Assembly: GCF_030646115.1 (NCBI RefSeq)
Contig: NZ_JAUSMX010000008.1
Coordinates: forward strand, 281,548 to 345,547
DNA length: 64,000 bases
Direction: 5' to 3'
Source of the DNA: Fluviicoccus sp.
GTDB taxonomy: Bacteria; Pseudomonadota; Gammaproteobacteria; Pseudomonadales; Moraxellaceae
Under the pieces are notes generated by a model. That model did no database searches. It saw only the letters and a list, made by a program, of their open reading frames with translations, and was not told the origin of the DNA. This document shows positions 27,105 through 36,466 of this stretch, in pieces. The position numbers and the translations under genes are program-made. The stretch's first letter is position 1; every line of letters begins with the position of its first letter.

Positions 27105-27641
27105 ATGGCCGGTATTCCGTCGCCAGACAGCCTGGTTGAAGTCGGCCACATTCAGTCGGCCTACGGCATTAAGGGTTGGGTCTGGATATTCGCGAATACC
27201 GATCCGCTGACCAATATCTTTGACTATTCGCCATGGTATGCCTGTCAAGGCGGTGTATGGCGTGAAGTGCGGGTCTTGGAATGGCGGGAGCAGGGAAAGG
27301 GATTGGTGGCTTGTCTGGAAGGGGTTCAGGATCGTAACTCTTCCGAAGCGCTTAAGGGCTTGAAACTGTGGGCTTCCCGCTCCCATTTGCCGAAGCTCGA
27401 GGAAGGGGACTATTACTGGTCCGACCTGCTGGACTTGCAGGTGTTTCTCGAGGACGGGCGTCTGTTGGGCCAAGTGCACAGCATGATGGAGACCGGCTCC
27501 AACGATGTGTTGGTGGTCCGGGCGGTTGCCGGCGCCATTGATGGTCGCGAGCGTTTGGTTCCCTGGTTGCCTGGGCAAGTCGTGAAACTGGTTGATCTGA
27601 CCGCACGACGTATCGTCGTGGATTGGGATCCCGATTTCTGA
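27105..27641 (+). CDS. rimM: Ribosome maturation factor RimM
   Basis: 178 residues. N-terminal beta-barrel ([20 protein letters not shown]) and PRC-barrel C-terminal domain ([12 protein letters not shown] ... [15 protein letters not shown]). Helps assemble the 30S head by binding S19. Six bases after rpsP. Confidence 0.96.
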   Translation: MAGIPSPDSLVEVGHIQSAYGIKGWVWIFANTDPLTNIFDYSPWYACQGGVWREVRVLEWREQGKGLVACLEGVQDRNSSEALKGLKLWASRSHLPKLEEGDYYWSDLLDLQVFLEDGRLLGQVHSMMETGSNDVLVVRAVAGAIDGRERLVPWLPGQVVKLVDLTARRIVVDWDPDF

Positions 27642-27663
27642 GTTGACCGGCGGAGCGTCGCCC

Positions 27664-28443
27664 ATGTGGTTTGGCGTCATTACGCTGTTTCCGGAAATGT
27701 TTGCCCCAATTCGTGATTTCGGCATGACCGGTCGCGCTGTGAGTCAGGGGCGCGTTCTTGTCGAAACCTGGAATCCCCGGGATTTTACGGAAGACAATTA
27801 TCGTCGTGTTGATGAGCGCCCCTATGGTGGCGGACCCGGCATGGTGATGATGGTTGAGCCGTTGGTCAGGGCGATTGCGGCGGCGCGTGCGCGGGCTGCC
27901 GAACTGGGATTGCAGGCACCGGTGGTATACCTGTCGCCTCAGGGTAAAACGCTGAACGAGCCGGCGGTTATGCAGTTGGCTGAGAATCAGGGCTTTGTGC
28001 TGCTCTGCGGGCGCTACGAGGGCGTGGACGAGCGCCTGATAAGGCGTTGCGTGGATCAGGAATGGTCCATTGGCGATTACGTTCTCTCTGGCGGCGAACT
28101 GCCGGCGATGGTCATGATGGATGCCATCATTCGCCGTATTCCCGGCGTGTTGGGGCACAGTCAGTCGGCGGAACAGGACTCGTTTGTGCAGGGCCTGCTG
28201 GATTGTCCGCATTACACCCGCCCCGAAATTTATGATGGCGAGGCCGTGCCTCCCGTGCTGTTGTCCGGTGACCATGCCGCCATCCAGCGCTGGCGCTGGC
28301 GTGAAAGCCTCAAAAGAACACTGGAGCGTCGCCCGGAACTTCTGGACGCCGCGCCATTGAACAAGGAGCAGCGTCGCCTGCTGGCTGAGCTTCGAGCCGC
28401 CACTGCCGACACTGCCCTCGGTCAGCCCCCTGAGGGGCTGTAA
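27664..28443 (+). CDS. trmD: tRNA (guanine-N1)-methyltransferase
   Basis: 259 residues from ATG 27664 ([16 protein letters not shown]); an in-frame start at 27643 adds seven unlikely residues. SPOUT-class enzyme that methylates G37 of tRNAs. Motifs: [39 protein letters not shown] and the knot segment [19 protein letters not shown]. Standard length and operon position. Confidence 0.97.
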   Translation: MWFGVITLFPEMFAPIRDFGMTGRAVSQGRVLVETWNPRDFTEDNYRRVDERPYGGGPGMVMMVEPLVRAIAAARARAAELGLQAPVVYLSPQGKTLNEPAVMQLAENQGFVLLCGRYEGVDERLIRRCVDQEWSIGDYVLSGGELPAMVMMDAIIRRIPGVLGHSQSAEQDSFVQGLLDCPHYTRPEIYDGEAVPPVLLSGDHAAIQRWRWRESLKRTLERRPELLDAAPLNKEQRRLLAELRAATADTALGQPPEGL

Positions 28444-28506
28444 TGAAATGAGCTGCATGCGCCGAGTTTATTCTCACAGCCTCTGCATCCGTACTGGAGA
28501 ACTGCC

Positions 28507-28875
28507 ATGAGCGGTAAACATCCTGTGATTCAGGCCATTGAACAGGCCCAACTGAAACAAAACATTCCGTCCTTTGCTCCTGGTGACACGGTTATTGTCC
28601 AGGTCAAGGTGAAGGAAGGTGATCGTGAGCGTCTGCAAGCCTACGAGGGCGTGGTCATTGCTATCAAGAACCGTGGCCTGAACTCGGCTTTCACGGTGCG
28701 CAAGATTTCCAACGGTGTGGGTGTTGAGCGTGTCTTTCAGACCCACTCTCCGGTGGTTGCCGGTATTGAAGTGAAGCGTCGCGGTGCTGTGCGTCGCGCC
28801 AAGCTGTACTATCTCCGTGATCGCGCCGGCAAGTCGGCCCGTATCAAGGAAAAGTTGACGGCGCGCTCCAACTAA
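28507..28875 (+). CDS. rplS: 50S ribosomal protein L19
   Basis: 122 residues. Family blocks [36 protein letters not shown] and [21 protein letters not shown] sequence, ending with the basic [18 protein letters not shown]. Last gene of the rpsP operon, GGAG upstream of the ATG, terminator downstream. Confidence 0.97.
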   Translation: MSGKHPVIQAIEQAQLKQNIPSFAPGDTVIVQVKVKEGDRERLQAYEGVVIAIKNRGLNSAFTVRKISNGVGVERVFQTHSPVVAGIEVKRRGAVRRAKLYYLRDRAGKSARIKEKLTARSN

Positions 28876-28891
28876 GGCGTTTCCGGTGTAT

Positions 28892-28925
28892 AAAAAAGGG
28901 CGGCCCTAAGGGTCGCCCTTTTTTT
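28892..28925 (+). terminator. Terminator of the rpsP-rplS operon
   Basis: AAAAAAGGGCG (28892-28902) pairs with CGCCCTTTTTT (28914-28924), with an inner CCC/GGG pairing and a T-run. Confidence 0.92.
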
Positions 28926-28943
28926 TGAGTGGAGAGGCGGGTA

Positions 28944-29900
28944 ATGTCATTGGAAAGCCGTGCGGTGGTGCGGTCGCGTCGACAGCGGGGCCGTGTCCTG
29001 GCGCCGGTGGTCTTGCCGGAGGGCCAGGCGGGCGAGGAGTTGGCCTGGCTTCGTGACCGGCTGGTTGCCGAGGCCTTGAGTCCGCATACGGTGAACGCCT
29101 ATTTGTCCGACCTGAAACGGGTGCTGGCCCGGACCGAGACACCCTTGTCGTCTATCGGCAGGGAAGAACTGGAAGGTGCCATGGCCGCGCTCAGCGATGA
29201 GGGGGCGAATCCGCGTTCACTGGCACGTTGCCTGTCGGCGGTGCGTCATTTTTATCGGCTGATGATGGCTGAAAACAAGCTGGCGGACGATCCTTCGCTG
29301 AAGCTGGGCGCACCCCGGATTGGACGGTCCTTGCCCAAGGATTTGTCCGAAGCCGATGTAGAGGCTTTGCTGGCGGCGCCGGTGGTGAGCTCACCGACCG
29401 GCCTGCGTGACCGGGTGATGCTGGAGGTGCTGTATGCCTGCGGCCTGCGGGTGTCGGAGCTGGTCGGGCTGGGAGTGGATGAGCCTAATCTGAGGCAGGG
29501 TTTTTTGCGGGTGCGGGGGAAGGGCGGCAAGGAGCGTCTGATCCCCTTGGGTGAAATCGCCCGGGATTGGCTGTTGGCCTGGTTGAAGGACGGGCGGCCG
29601 GTTCTGGTGCAAGGGCGTCCGACCGACGCGCTTTTCCCCAGCCGCCAGGGTGGTTTTATGACCCGGCAGAATTTCTGGTATGCGATCAAAGGCTATGCCC
29701 GGCAGGCCGGTATAGAGAAGGCGCTGTCACCGCATACCCTGCGGCATGCGTTTGCCACACATTTGCTGAACCATGGCGCGGATTTGCGTGTCGTGCAAAT
29801 GTTGCTGGGTCATAGTGATTTGGCGACGACACAGATCTATACCCATGTGGCGCGGGCCAGACTGCAATCCCTGCATGAGCAGCATCATCCCCGTGGGTAG
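28944..29900 (+). CDS. xerD: Tyrosine recombinase XerD
   Basis: 318 residues from ATG 28944 (GGAGAGG upstream; GTG 28929 is the alternative). A SAM-like core-binding domain (residues ~28-115) precedes the catalytic domain, and all active residues are visible: Arg169 (ACGLRVSEL), Lys193 region (RGKGGKER), His264 and Arg267 (SPHTLRHAFATHLLNHG), His290 (LLGHSDLATTQ) and Tyr299 (IYTHV). It resolves chromosome dimers at dif with XerC. A chromosomal setting without phage genes supports XerD over a phage integrase. The first ~25 residues are a basic extension compared with E. coli. Confidence 0.92.
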   Translation: MSLESRAVVRSRRQRGRVLAPVVLPEGQAGEELAWLRDRLVAEALSPHTVNAYLSDLKRVLARTETPLSSIGREELEGAMAALSDEGANPRSLARCLSAVRHFYRLMMAENKLADDPSLKLGAPRIGRSLPKDLSEADVEALLAAPVVSSPTGLRDRVMLEVLYACGLRVSELVGLGVDEPNLRQGFLRVRGKGGKERLIPLGEIARDWLLAWLKDGRPVLVQGRPTDALFPSRQGGFMTRQNFWYAIKGYARQAGIEKALSPHTLRHAFATHLLNHGADLRVVQMLLGHSDLATTQIYTHVARARLQSLHEQHHPRG

Positions 29901-29970
29901 CCGGATACATAACCGCTACGGCAAGCGGGCGGACCGTCGTCCAGAATTGAGCCATTTTCCGGAGATTGAC

Positions 29971-30810
29971 ATGAAATACTTATTGCTTCCACTGTTGGCG
30001 GCCACGCTGCTAAGCGCATGCACACCCAATGACAAACCCTTGAAGTCCCAGGTCGTTGCGACGGAGAGCGCGAAGACTGAGGCGGCCGCGCAAGAGCCTG
30101 CTTCGACTGCGCCGGCGGCGGCTGAGGCGGTAGATATGAGTTCGGCGGAACTGGCGGAAAAAAACATCCGCTCAGCCTTGAAGGTGGCGGCTCCGGAACT
30201 GGTGATCGAGACGCTGCGTCCGTCGCCTTATCCCGGCCTCTATGAATTGCGGGTCAAGGGCTTTGGCCCCGCATACGTCAGCCCGGACGGTAAGTACATG
30301 CTGCAAGGGGAGTTGATCCGCATTGACGGCAAGCAAATGGTCAACGAAACCGAGGCTATGCTGACGGCGGAGCGCAAGCTGGCGCTGTCGGAAATTCCCA
30401 TGAGCGAAATGATTGTTTATCCGGCCAAGGGGCCGCGCAAGGCCGCCGTTTATGTATTTACGGATATTGACTGCGGGTATTGCCGGAAGCTGCACGCCGA
30501 GATCGGGGAATACAATCAGTCGGGTATAGAAGTCCGCTATCTCGCCTTCCCTCGCGCCGGTTATCCTTCCCCATCCGCCGCCAAGCTGGAGGCGGTGTGG
30601 TGTAACGCCAATCCCTTGCAAGCCATGACACTGTCCAAGCAGGGACAAACAGTGACCAGTCCGGCGTGCAAGAGTCCGGTCAAGAAGCAATATGAGCTGG
30701 GCATGCTGCTGGGCGTTCGCGGCACCCCGGCGGTCTTTACGGAAGGCGGCGAACAGCCCGGCGGCTACATCCCTCCCAAGGATATGGTCAAGGTGCTGGG
30801 TCTGAAATAA
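29971..30810 (+). CDS. dsbC: DsbC-like disulfide isomerase, lipoprotein form
   Basis: 279 residues from ATG 29971, GGAGA upstream. The leader MKYLLLPLLAATLLSAC has a lipobox (Cys17), then a ~35-residue Ala/Pro/Glu linker, an N-terminal dimerisation-like domain (LYELRVKGFGPAYVSPDGKY) and a thioredoxin-fold domain with active site CGYC (Cys168, Cys171) and cis-Pro loop RGTPAVF. DsbC refolds proteins with wrong disulfides in the periplasm, kept reduced by DsbD. Unlike soluble E. coli DsbC, the lipobox and linker suggest membrane anchoring, as in Neisseria-type DsbC. Confidence 0.88.
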   Translation: MKYLLLPLLAATLLSACTPNDKPLKSQVVATESAKTEAAAQEPASTAPAAAEAVDMSSAELAEKNIRSALKVAAPELVIETLRPSPYPGLYELRVKGFGPAYVSPDGKYMLQGELIRIDGKQMVNETEAMLTAERKLALSEIPMSEMIVYPAKGPRKAAVYVFTDIDCGYCRKLHAEIGEYNQSGIEVRYLAFPRAGYPSPSAAKLEAVWCNANPLQAMTLSKQGQTVTSPACKSPVKKQYELGMLLGVRGTPAVFTEGGEQPGGYIPPKDMVKVLGLK

Positions 30811-30962
30811 TTCCCGGTGCTGTCCATGGCTTGCCGGTCAGTCCGTTTTTCCGGGGATGACCGGGGCTGTTGACGCCAAAGGTACATTTTAGCTTCAATC
30901 CGTTATATCATCGCGGCTCTTGCAACACAGTCCGCAATACGGAATATCGTACAGGTGATCAG

Positions 30963-32267
30963 GTGAAACCGGTTAAAGTCGGCATAGTCGGGCTGGGAAC
31001 AGTCGGCGGCGGTGCATTCAATTTGCTGAAAGAAAATGCGGCGGAAATCAGCCGCCGTACAGGTCGCTGCATCCAGGTCTCGCATGTGGGTATTCGTCGG
31101 GATACGAATCGCTATGATCTGACGGGTGTCAAAGTCAGTAATGACATCTTCGCCGTGGTCAATGACCCTGAAGTGGATATCGTGGTTGAGGTGATTGGTG
31201 GAACCACGACGGCCCGCGAACTGGTATTGACGGCCATTGCCAACGGCAAGCATGTGGTGACCGCCAACAAGGCCTTGCTGGCCGAATTCGGCAACGAGAT
31301 CTTTGCCGCCGCCGAAGCCAAGGGCGTGTATGTGGCGTTTGAAGCCGCTGTCGCTGGCGGCGTGCCGATCATCAAGGTGCTGCGTGAAGGCCTGGCGGCC
31401 AACCGTATCGAGTGGCTGGCCGGCATCATCAACGGCACGGGCAATTACATCCTGACCGAGATGCGCGACAAGGGTCGTGACTTTGCTGATGTATTGCAGG
31501 AAGCGCAGGCGCTGGGCTATGCCGAAGCTGATCCGACGTTTGATGTGGAAGGCATCGACGCCGCGCACAAGCTGACGATCCTCGCCTCGATTGCGTTCGG
31601 CATTCCGTTGCAATTCGACAAGGTTTATACCGAAGGCATCACCAAGCTGACCCGCGAAGACGTCAGCTATGCCGAGGAACTGGGTTACCGCATCAAGAAC
31701 CTGGGTATTGCCCGCCGCACGCCGGAAGGCATTGAGCTGCGCGTGCACCCGACGCTGATTTCCGCCGACCGCCTGATTGCCAATGTTCACGGCGTCAAGA
31801 ACGCGGTGCTGGTGCAGTCCAATGCGGTGGGTCCGACCTTGTATTACGGCGCGGGCGCAGGTGCAGGCCCCACCGGTTCGGCCGTGGTGGCGGATATCGT
31901 CGATGTCGTGCGCGCCCTGAATACCGAAAACAGCAGCTATGTTCCGCACCTGGCGTTTCAGCCGGATGAATTGGCCGATACGCCGATCCTGCCGGTGGAA
32001 GCTGTCCGCACTGCCTATTACCTGCGATTGCAAGCCAATGACAAGCCGGGCGTGCTGGCCGATGTGACCCGTATCCTCAGTGATAACGGCATCAGCATTG
32101 AAGCCATTCTGCAAAAGCCCGCCCATGAGGCGGGCACCGTGCCGGTGATCATTCTCACCAAGCCGGTGATTGAGCGGGAAATGAACCGCGCCATTGGCAG
32201 TCTGGAAGCCCTGACCGATATCGTCGCCCCGGTGGTGCGTATCCGTCTGGAAGCCCTGGACGCCTGA
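30963..32267 (+). CDS. hom: Homoserine dehydrogenase
   Basis: 434 residues from GTG 30963 (VKPVKVGIVGLGTVGGGAF). NAD(P)-binding Rossmann motif GLGTVGGG, the catalytic region ANKALLAEFGNEI and GVPIIKVLREGLAANRI, and a C-terminal ACT domain (RLQANDKPGVLADVTRILSD) for feedback by threonine. Reduces aspartate semialdehyde to homoserine. Monofunctional, without an aspartokinase domain. Followed by thrC in the typical betaproteobacterial pair. Confidence 0.96.
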   Translation: MKPVKVGIVGLGTVGGGAFNLLKENAAEISRRTGRCIQVSHVGIRRDTNRYDLTGVKVSNDIFAVVNDPEVDIVVEVIGGTTTARELVLTAIANGKHVVTANKALLAEFGNEIFAAAEAKGVYVAFEAAVAGGVPIIKVLREGLAANRIEWLAGIINGTGNYILTEMRDKGRDFADVLQEAQALGYAEADPTFDVEGIDAAHKLTILASIAFGIPLQFDKVYTEGITKLTREDVSYAEELGYRIKNLGIARRTPEGIELRVHPTLISADRLIANVHGVKNAVLVQSNAVGPTLYYGAGAGAGPTGSAVVADIVDVVRALNTENSSYVPHLAFQPDELADTPILPVEAVRTAYYLRLQANDKPGVLADVTRILSDNGISIEAILQKPAHEAGTVPVIILTKPVIEREMNRAIGSLEALTDIVAPVVRIRLEALDA

Positions 32268-32277
32268 AGACTTTTTC

Positions 32278-32299
32278 CTCCCCCACGGCAGCGGGGGAG
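32278..32299 (+). promoter_or_regulatory. GC-rich hairpin between hom and thrC
   Basis: CTCCCCC (32278-32284), loop ACGGCAGC, GGGGGAG (32293-32299). There is no T-run, so it is more likely a processing or attenuation element than a full terminator. Confidence 0.4.
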
Positions 32300-32324
32300 C
32301 GTACGACGCAATGAGAGACCCATC

Positions 32325-33476
32325 ATGAGCTTTGGACAACGTTACACCGGCCTGATCAACAAGTACCGCGACCACCTGCCGGTTTCCGACGACACCCGCA
32401 TCATTTCGCTGGGTGAAGGCAATACCCCGCTGATCCGCCTGAAGAATATTCCCAAGCTGATTGGCAAGGACGTGGACATCTACGTCAAGTACGAAGGCCT
32501 GAACCCGACCGGTTCGTTCAAGGACCGCGGCATGACCATGGCCGTGACCAAGGCCGTGGAAGAAGGCAGCCAGGCCGTGATCTGCGCCTCCACCGGCAAC
32601 ACTTCCGCCGCCGCCGCCGCCTATGCCGCACGCGCCGGGATCAAGGCCTTTGTGCTGATTCCGGAAGGCAAGATTGCGATGGGCAAGCTGGCCCAGGCGA
32701 TGATGTATGGCGCCATCACCCTGCAAATCCGCGGCAACTTTGACGACGGCATGGAGCTGGTGAAGCAAGTGGCGAAGGAAGCCCCGGTGACGATCGTCAA
32801 CTCGGTGAATCCGTTCCGCCTGCAAGGTCAGAAGACGGCCGCTTTCGAAATTGTCGAAGAACTGGGTCGCGCCCCGGATTATCACTGCCTGCCGGTCGGC
32901 AACGCCGGCAACATCACCGCCCACTGGATCGGCTACTGCGAGTACTCGACCCCGGCCGGTCAGAAAGTCACCGAATCCTGTTCGTTCTGCAACGGCCACT
33001 GCCGTTATGCCGGCGGCCCGATGATTGGCAGCCGTCCGAAGATGATCGGCTATCAGGCCGCCGGTTCCGCGCCGTTCATGCGCGGCGGCCCCGTCTCCAA
33101 TCCGGAAACCGTCGCCACGGCGATCCGTATCGGCAATCCGCAAAGCTGGGAGCAGGCGTGGAAAGTTAAGGAAGAGTCCGGCGGCTGGTTCGACGAACTG
33201 GCGGACCAGGACATCCTGGACGCCCAGCGCATGCTGTCGATGTACGAAGGCATTTTCTGCGAACCGGCGTCGGCAGCCTCGATCGGTGGCGCCATCCGTG
33301 ACATCAAGAACGGCCGTATTCCGGAAGGCTCCACGATCGTCTGCACATTGACCGGCAACGGTCTGAAGGATCCGGATACCGCTATCCAGCAATGCCAGAA
33401 CAGCGCCACGCTGCTGACCATTGATGCGACACTGGCGCAAGTGCGTGATTCGATTCTGCAGGCGATGAAGCTCTGA
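32325..33476 (+). CDS. thrC: Threonine synthase
   Basis: 383 residues, the short fold-type II PLP enzyme class. The PLP lysine lies in NPTGSFKDRGMT and the phosphate-binding loop is VGNAGNITAHW. It converts O-phosphohomoserine to threonine. Odd feature: after GYCEYSTPAGQK there is an extra Cys-rich stretch (ESCSFCNGHCRYAGGP) before the family resumes at PKMIGYQAAGSAPFM. As I recall the family, this insert is absent from the common form. The reading frame and codon choice remain normal across it. Confidence 0.93.
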   Translation: MSFGQRYTGLINKYRDHLPVSDDTRIISLGEGNTPLIRLKNIPKLIGKDVDIYVKYEGLNPTGSFKDRGMTMAVTKAVEEGSQAVICASTGNTSAAAAAYAARAGIKAFVLIPEGKIAMGKLAQAMMYGAITLQIRGNFDDGMELVKQVAKEAPVTIVNSVNPFRLQGQKTAAFEIVEELGRAPDYHCLPVGNAGNITAHWIGYCEYSTPAGQKVTESCSFCNGHCRYAGGPMIGSRPKMIGYQAAGSAPFMRGGPVSNPETVATAIRIGNPQSWEQAWKVKEESGGWFDELADQDILDAQRMLSMYEGIFCEPASAASIGGAIRDIKNGRIPEGSTIVCTLTGNGLKDPDTAIQQCQNSATLLTIDATLAQVRDSILQAMKL

Positions 33477-33497
33477 TCGTTCCTGACGGATGCTGTG

Positions 33498-33529
33498 GCA
33501 GAGGGGCGCGAGTGATCGCGCCCCTCTGC
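33498..33529 (+). terminator. Long hairpin after thrC
   Basis: A perfect 14-bp stem, GCAGAGGGGCGCGA (33498-33511) with TCGCGCCCCTCTGC (33516-33529), around a GTGA loop. Only two T residues follow, but the stem is very stable. Confidence 0.7.
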
Positions 33530-33584
33530 ATTCCGGACGTTGAATAACTACTAACAGGGCTTTCCGCCTCAGGTCTTTGCTGTC

Positions 33585-35321
33585 ATGCCACCCAAGTTGC
33601 TGAAAATCCGCCCCGTACCCGCCATTCCCACAGCACTGCAGTCCCTGCACCCGGTGCTGGCGCGGGTGTATGCCGCGCGCGGGGTGCAGTCTCCCGAGGA
33701 TTTGCAGCACAAGCTGAAGGGGCTGGCATCGCCCGGCCAGTTGAAAGGGCTGCCGGCGGCGCTGGAATTGCTGACGGGCGCCTTGCGGGAACAGAAGCGC
33801 ATCCTGATTGTGGGGGACTTTGATGCCGACGGTGCAACCAGCACGGCGCTGGCGGTGCTGGCGTTGCGGGCGATCGGGGCGCAGTACGTGGACTATCTCG
33901 TCCCGAACCGTTTCAAATTCGGCTATGGCCTGACGCCGGAGATTGTCGAGGTGGCGCTGAAGGAGAAACGCCCCGAGCTGATCATCACCGTCGATAACGG
34001 TATTTCCAGCCGTGAAGGCGTGGCGCTGGCGAAGGCTGCCGGGGTGCAGGTGCTGATCACCGACCACCACCTGACCGGCAAGGATATTCCGGATGCCGAC
34101 GCCATCCTCAACCCCAACCAACCCGATTGCGCCTTCCCCAGCAAGAACCTGTGCGGGGTGGGCGTGGTGTTCTATCTGCTGGCCAGTCTGGTGACGCACC
34201 TGAAAGGGCAGGGCTGGTTTGAAGGCCGTACCGCACCGAATATGAGTGATTACCTCGATATCGTGGCGCTGGGCACGGTGGCCGATGTGGTGCCGCTGGA
34301 CTTCAACAACCGCATCCTGGTGGCGCAGGGGCTGGAACGTATCCGGCAGGGCAAATGCCGCCCCGGCATTGCCGCACTGCTGCGGGTGGGCAAGCGCGAG
34401 CTGTCGACCTTGCAGGCGGATGATCTGGGCTTCACCATTGCACCGCGCCTGAATGCGGCGGGGCGGTTGGATGACATGGCGCACGGCATCGAATGCCTGC
34501 TGGCGGACTCGCCGGTGGTGGCGCAGCAACTGGCGGAAGAACTGGATGCGCTGAACATCGAGCGCCGCGAGATTGAGTCGTCCATGCAGCTGGAAGCCTT
34601 GCGCATCCTAGATCGGCTGGACTGGGCGCCGGAAACCCTGCCCTGTGCGGTGACGCTCTACGAACCGGGCTGGCATCAGGGCGTGATCGGTATTGTCGCC
34701 GGACGGCTGAAGGACCGTTTCCACCGGCCGTGCATCGTTTTTGCCCCGGCCGACGACAGCGGCCTGACCATCAAGGGCTCGGCGCGCTCCATTCCCGGCA
34801 TCCACTTGCGGGATGCCATCGAGCGGGTGGCGACGCAGCATCCCGGCCTGATCACCCATTTCGGCGGTCATGCGATGGCGGCTGGGCTGACGATTCCGGC
34901 GGACAATTTTTTCGAATTCAGCGAGCGTTTTCGCGAGGCGGTGGCCGAGGTGGCGACCGAGGAGCAACTGACCGCGTCCCTGTTCACGGACGGCGAGCTG
35001 GAACCCGCGAACCTGTCGCTGGGGCTGGCGCAACAACTGCGGCAGGGCGGGCCGTGGGGGCAGGCGTTCCCCGAGCCGCTGTTCACTGGTGAGTTCATCC
35101 GGGTGGATCACCGCGTGCTGAAGGAGAAGCACATGAAGCTGACACTGAAGCATCCCGGTCACGGCCCGATGCTGGAAGCAATAGCCTTCAACACCGACAT
35201 GGTGGACTGGCACGAGCCGCCGGAACGGCTTTTGCTGGCCTATCGGCTGGATGTGAACACCTTTCGTGGAGAAAGCCGCCTGCAGATGCGGGTGGAGTAT
35301 TGGGAGCCACGGCCGATTTAG
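33585..35321 (+). CDS. recJ: Single-stranded-DNA-specific exonuclease RecJ
   Basis: 578 residues, typical of RecJ. DHH-superfamily motifs: [63 protein letters not shown], then DHHA1 ([12 protein letters not shown]) and the OB domain. Degrades single-stranded DNA 5' to 3' in recombination and mismatch repair. recJ next to prfB and lysS is a known betaproteobacterial order. Confidence 0.97.
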   Translation: MPPKLLKIRPVPAIPTALQSLHPVLARVYAARGVQSPEDLQHKLKGLASPGQLKGLPAALELLTGALREQKRILIVGDFDADGATSTALAVLALRAIGAQYVDYLVPNRFKFGYGLTPEIVEVALKEKRPELIITVDNGISSREGVALAKAAGVQVLITDHHLTGKDIPDADAILNPNQPDCAFPSKNLCGVGVVFYLLASLVTHLKGQGWFEGRTAPNMSDYLDIVALGTVADVVPLDFNNRILVAQGLERIRQGKCRPGIAALLRVGKRELSTLQADDLGFTIAPRLNAAGRLDDMAHGIECLLADSPVVAQQLAEELDALNIERREIESSMQLEALRILDRLDWAPETLPCAVTLYEPGWHQGVIGIVAGRLKDRFHRPCIVFAPADDSGLTIKGSARSIPGIHLRDAIERVATQHPGLITHFGGHAMAAGLTIPADNFFEFSERFREAVAEVATEEQLTASLFTDGELEPANLSLGLAQQLRQGGPWGQAFPEPLFTGEFIRVDHRVLKEKHMKLTLKHPGHGPMLEAIAFNTDMVDWHEPPERLLLAYRLDVNTFRGESRLQMRVEYWEPRPI

Positions 35322-35363
35322 GTTAAAATCCGCCCCTTATTTTTTCGCAGCTTGTAGACCGTC

Positions 35364-36459
35364 ATGGAAATCAATCCCTACGTCCGCCACATTAAAGACC
35401 TCGCCGAGCGTGGAAACACGCTCCGGGGGTATCTTTGACTACGACCTCAAGAAAGAGCGTCTGGAAGAAGTCCTGAGGACCCTGGAAGATTCCGCCATCT
35501 GGAACAACCCCGAGGAAGCGCAGGCGCTGGGCAAGGAGCGTTCGGCCCTGGAAAACAGCGTCGGCGTACTCGACAAGCTGACGGTGCAGCTGACCGACGC
35601 CCAGGCGATGCTGGATCTGGCCGTGGAAGCCGATGACGAATCGCTGCTGGAAGACGTGCAGGCCGAACTCGATTCTGCCGAGAAGATGGTAGCCGACCTC
35701 GAATTCCGCCGCATGTTCAGCAATGAAATGGACCCCAGCAATTGCTTCGTCGACATCCAGTTTGGCGCGGGCGGCACCGAGGCCCAGGACTGGTCCGGCA
35801 TGCTGATGCGCATGTACCTGCGCTGGATTGAACGCCACGGCTTCAAAGGCGAGTTGATGGAAGTGTCCGACGGTGAAGTGGCGGGCATCAAGAGCTGCAC
35901 CATCCGCGTGGAAGGTGACTATGCCTTCGGCTGGCTGCGTACCGAAACCGGCGTACACCGCCTGGTGCGCAAGTCGCCGTTCGATTCGGGCAACGGCCGC
36001 CATACCTCGTTTGCCGCCGTGTTCGTGTCACCGGAAGTTGACGACAATATCGAAATCGACATCAACCCATCTGATGTCCGCACTGATACCTACCGCGCTT
36101 CCGGTGCGGGCGGCCAGCACATCAACAAGACCGACTCCGCCGTGCGCTTGACCCACGTGCCGACCAACACCGTGGTGGCCTGCCAGAACGAACGTTCGCA
36201 GCACGCCAACCGCGACCGCGCCTGGAAGCTGCTGCGCGCCAAGTTGTATGAGCTGGAAATCCTGAAGAAGAACGCGGCCAAGCAGGCGCTGGAAGAAACC
36301 AAGTCCGAGAACGGCTGGGGCAGCCAGATCCGTTCCTACGTGCTGGACCAGTCGCGGGTAAAGGATCTGCGGACCAACATCGAGCATTCGCGTCCGGATG
36401 CGGTGCTGGACGGCGACCTGGATGCGTTTATTGAAGCCTCCCTGAAGATGGGACTGTAA
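35364..36459 (+). CDS. prfB: Peptide chain release factor 2, made by programmed +1 frameshifting
   Basis: 364 residues after frameshifting. The first frame starts at ATG 35364 ([18 protein letters not shown]) and meets an in-frame TGA at 35436-35438 after 24 codons (...LRGYL stop). Shifting +1 continues as [14 protein letters not shown] to 36459. RF2 releases peptides at UGA and UAA; the GGQ loop ([17 protein letters not shown]) is present. The frameshift is autoregulatory: low RF2 favours slippage at CTT TGA. lysS follows 7 bases later. Confidence 0.97.
35425..35439 (+). promoter_or_regulatory. RF2 frameshift site
   Basis: GGGGGTATCTTTGAC: a Shine-Dalgarno-like GGGGG three bases before the slippery CTT-TGA-C, matching the conserved RF2 recoding element. 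The stop is TGA, the codon that RF2 itself reads. Confidence 0.95.
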
Positions 36460-36466
36460 CCACGAG

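Noticed and set aside
28944..29900. Phage or island integrase
   Set aside because: Size, motif spacing and housekeeping neighbours fit XerD; no phage genes or attachment repeats are beside it.
32278..32299. Rho-independent terminator separating hom and thrC
   Set aside because: The stem is strong but no T-run follows, and thrC would be left without an obvious promoter; annotated only as a hairpin.
30903..34529. Very long open frame on the minus strand (1208 codons) opposite hom, thrC and recJ
   Set aside because: It is the shadow of three well-identified plus-strand genes with high third-position GC. Its His/Gln/Arg-rich translation matches no protein family and lacks a ribosome site.
35266..35438. 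prfB start at 35266, as one continuous frame
   Set aside because: It would begin inside recJ, has no RF2-like N-terminus, and ignores the clear recoding site; the family start is ATG 35364.
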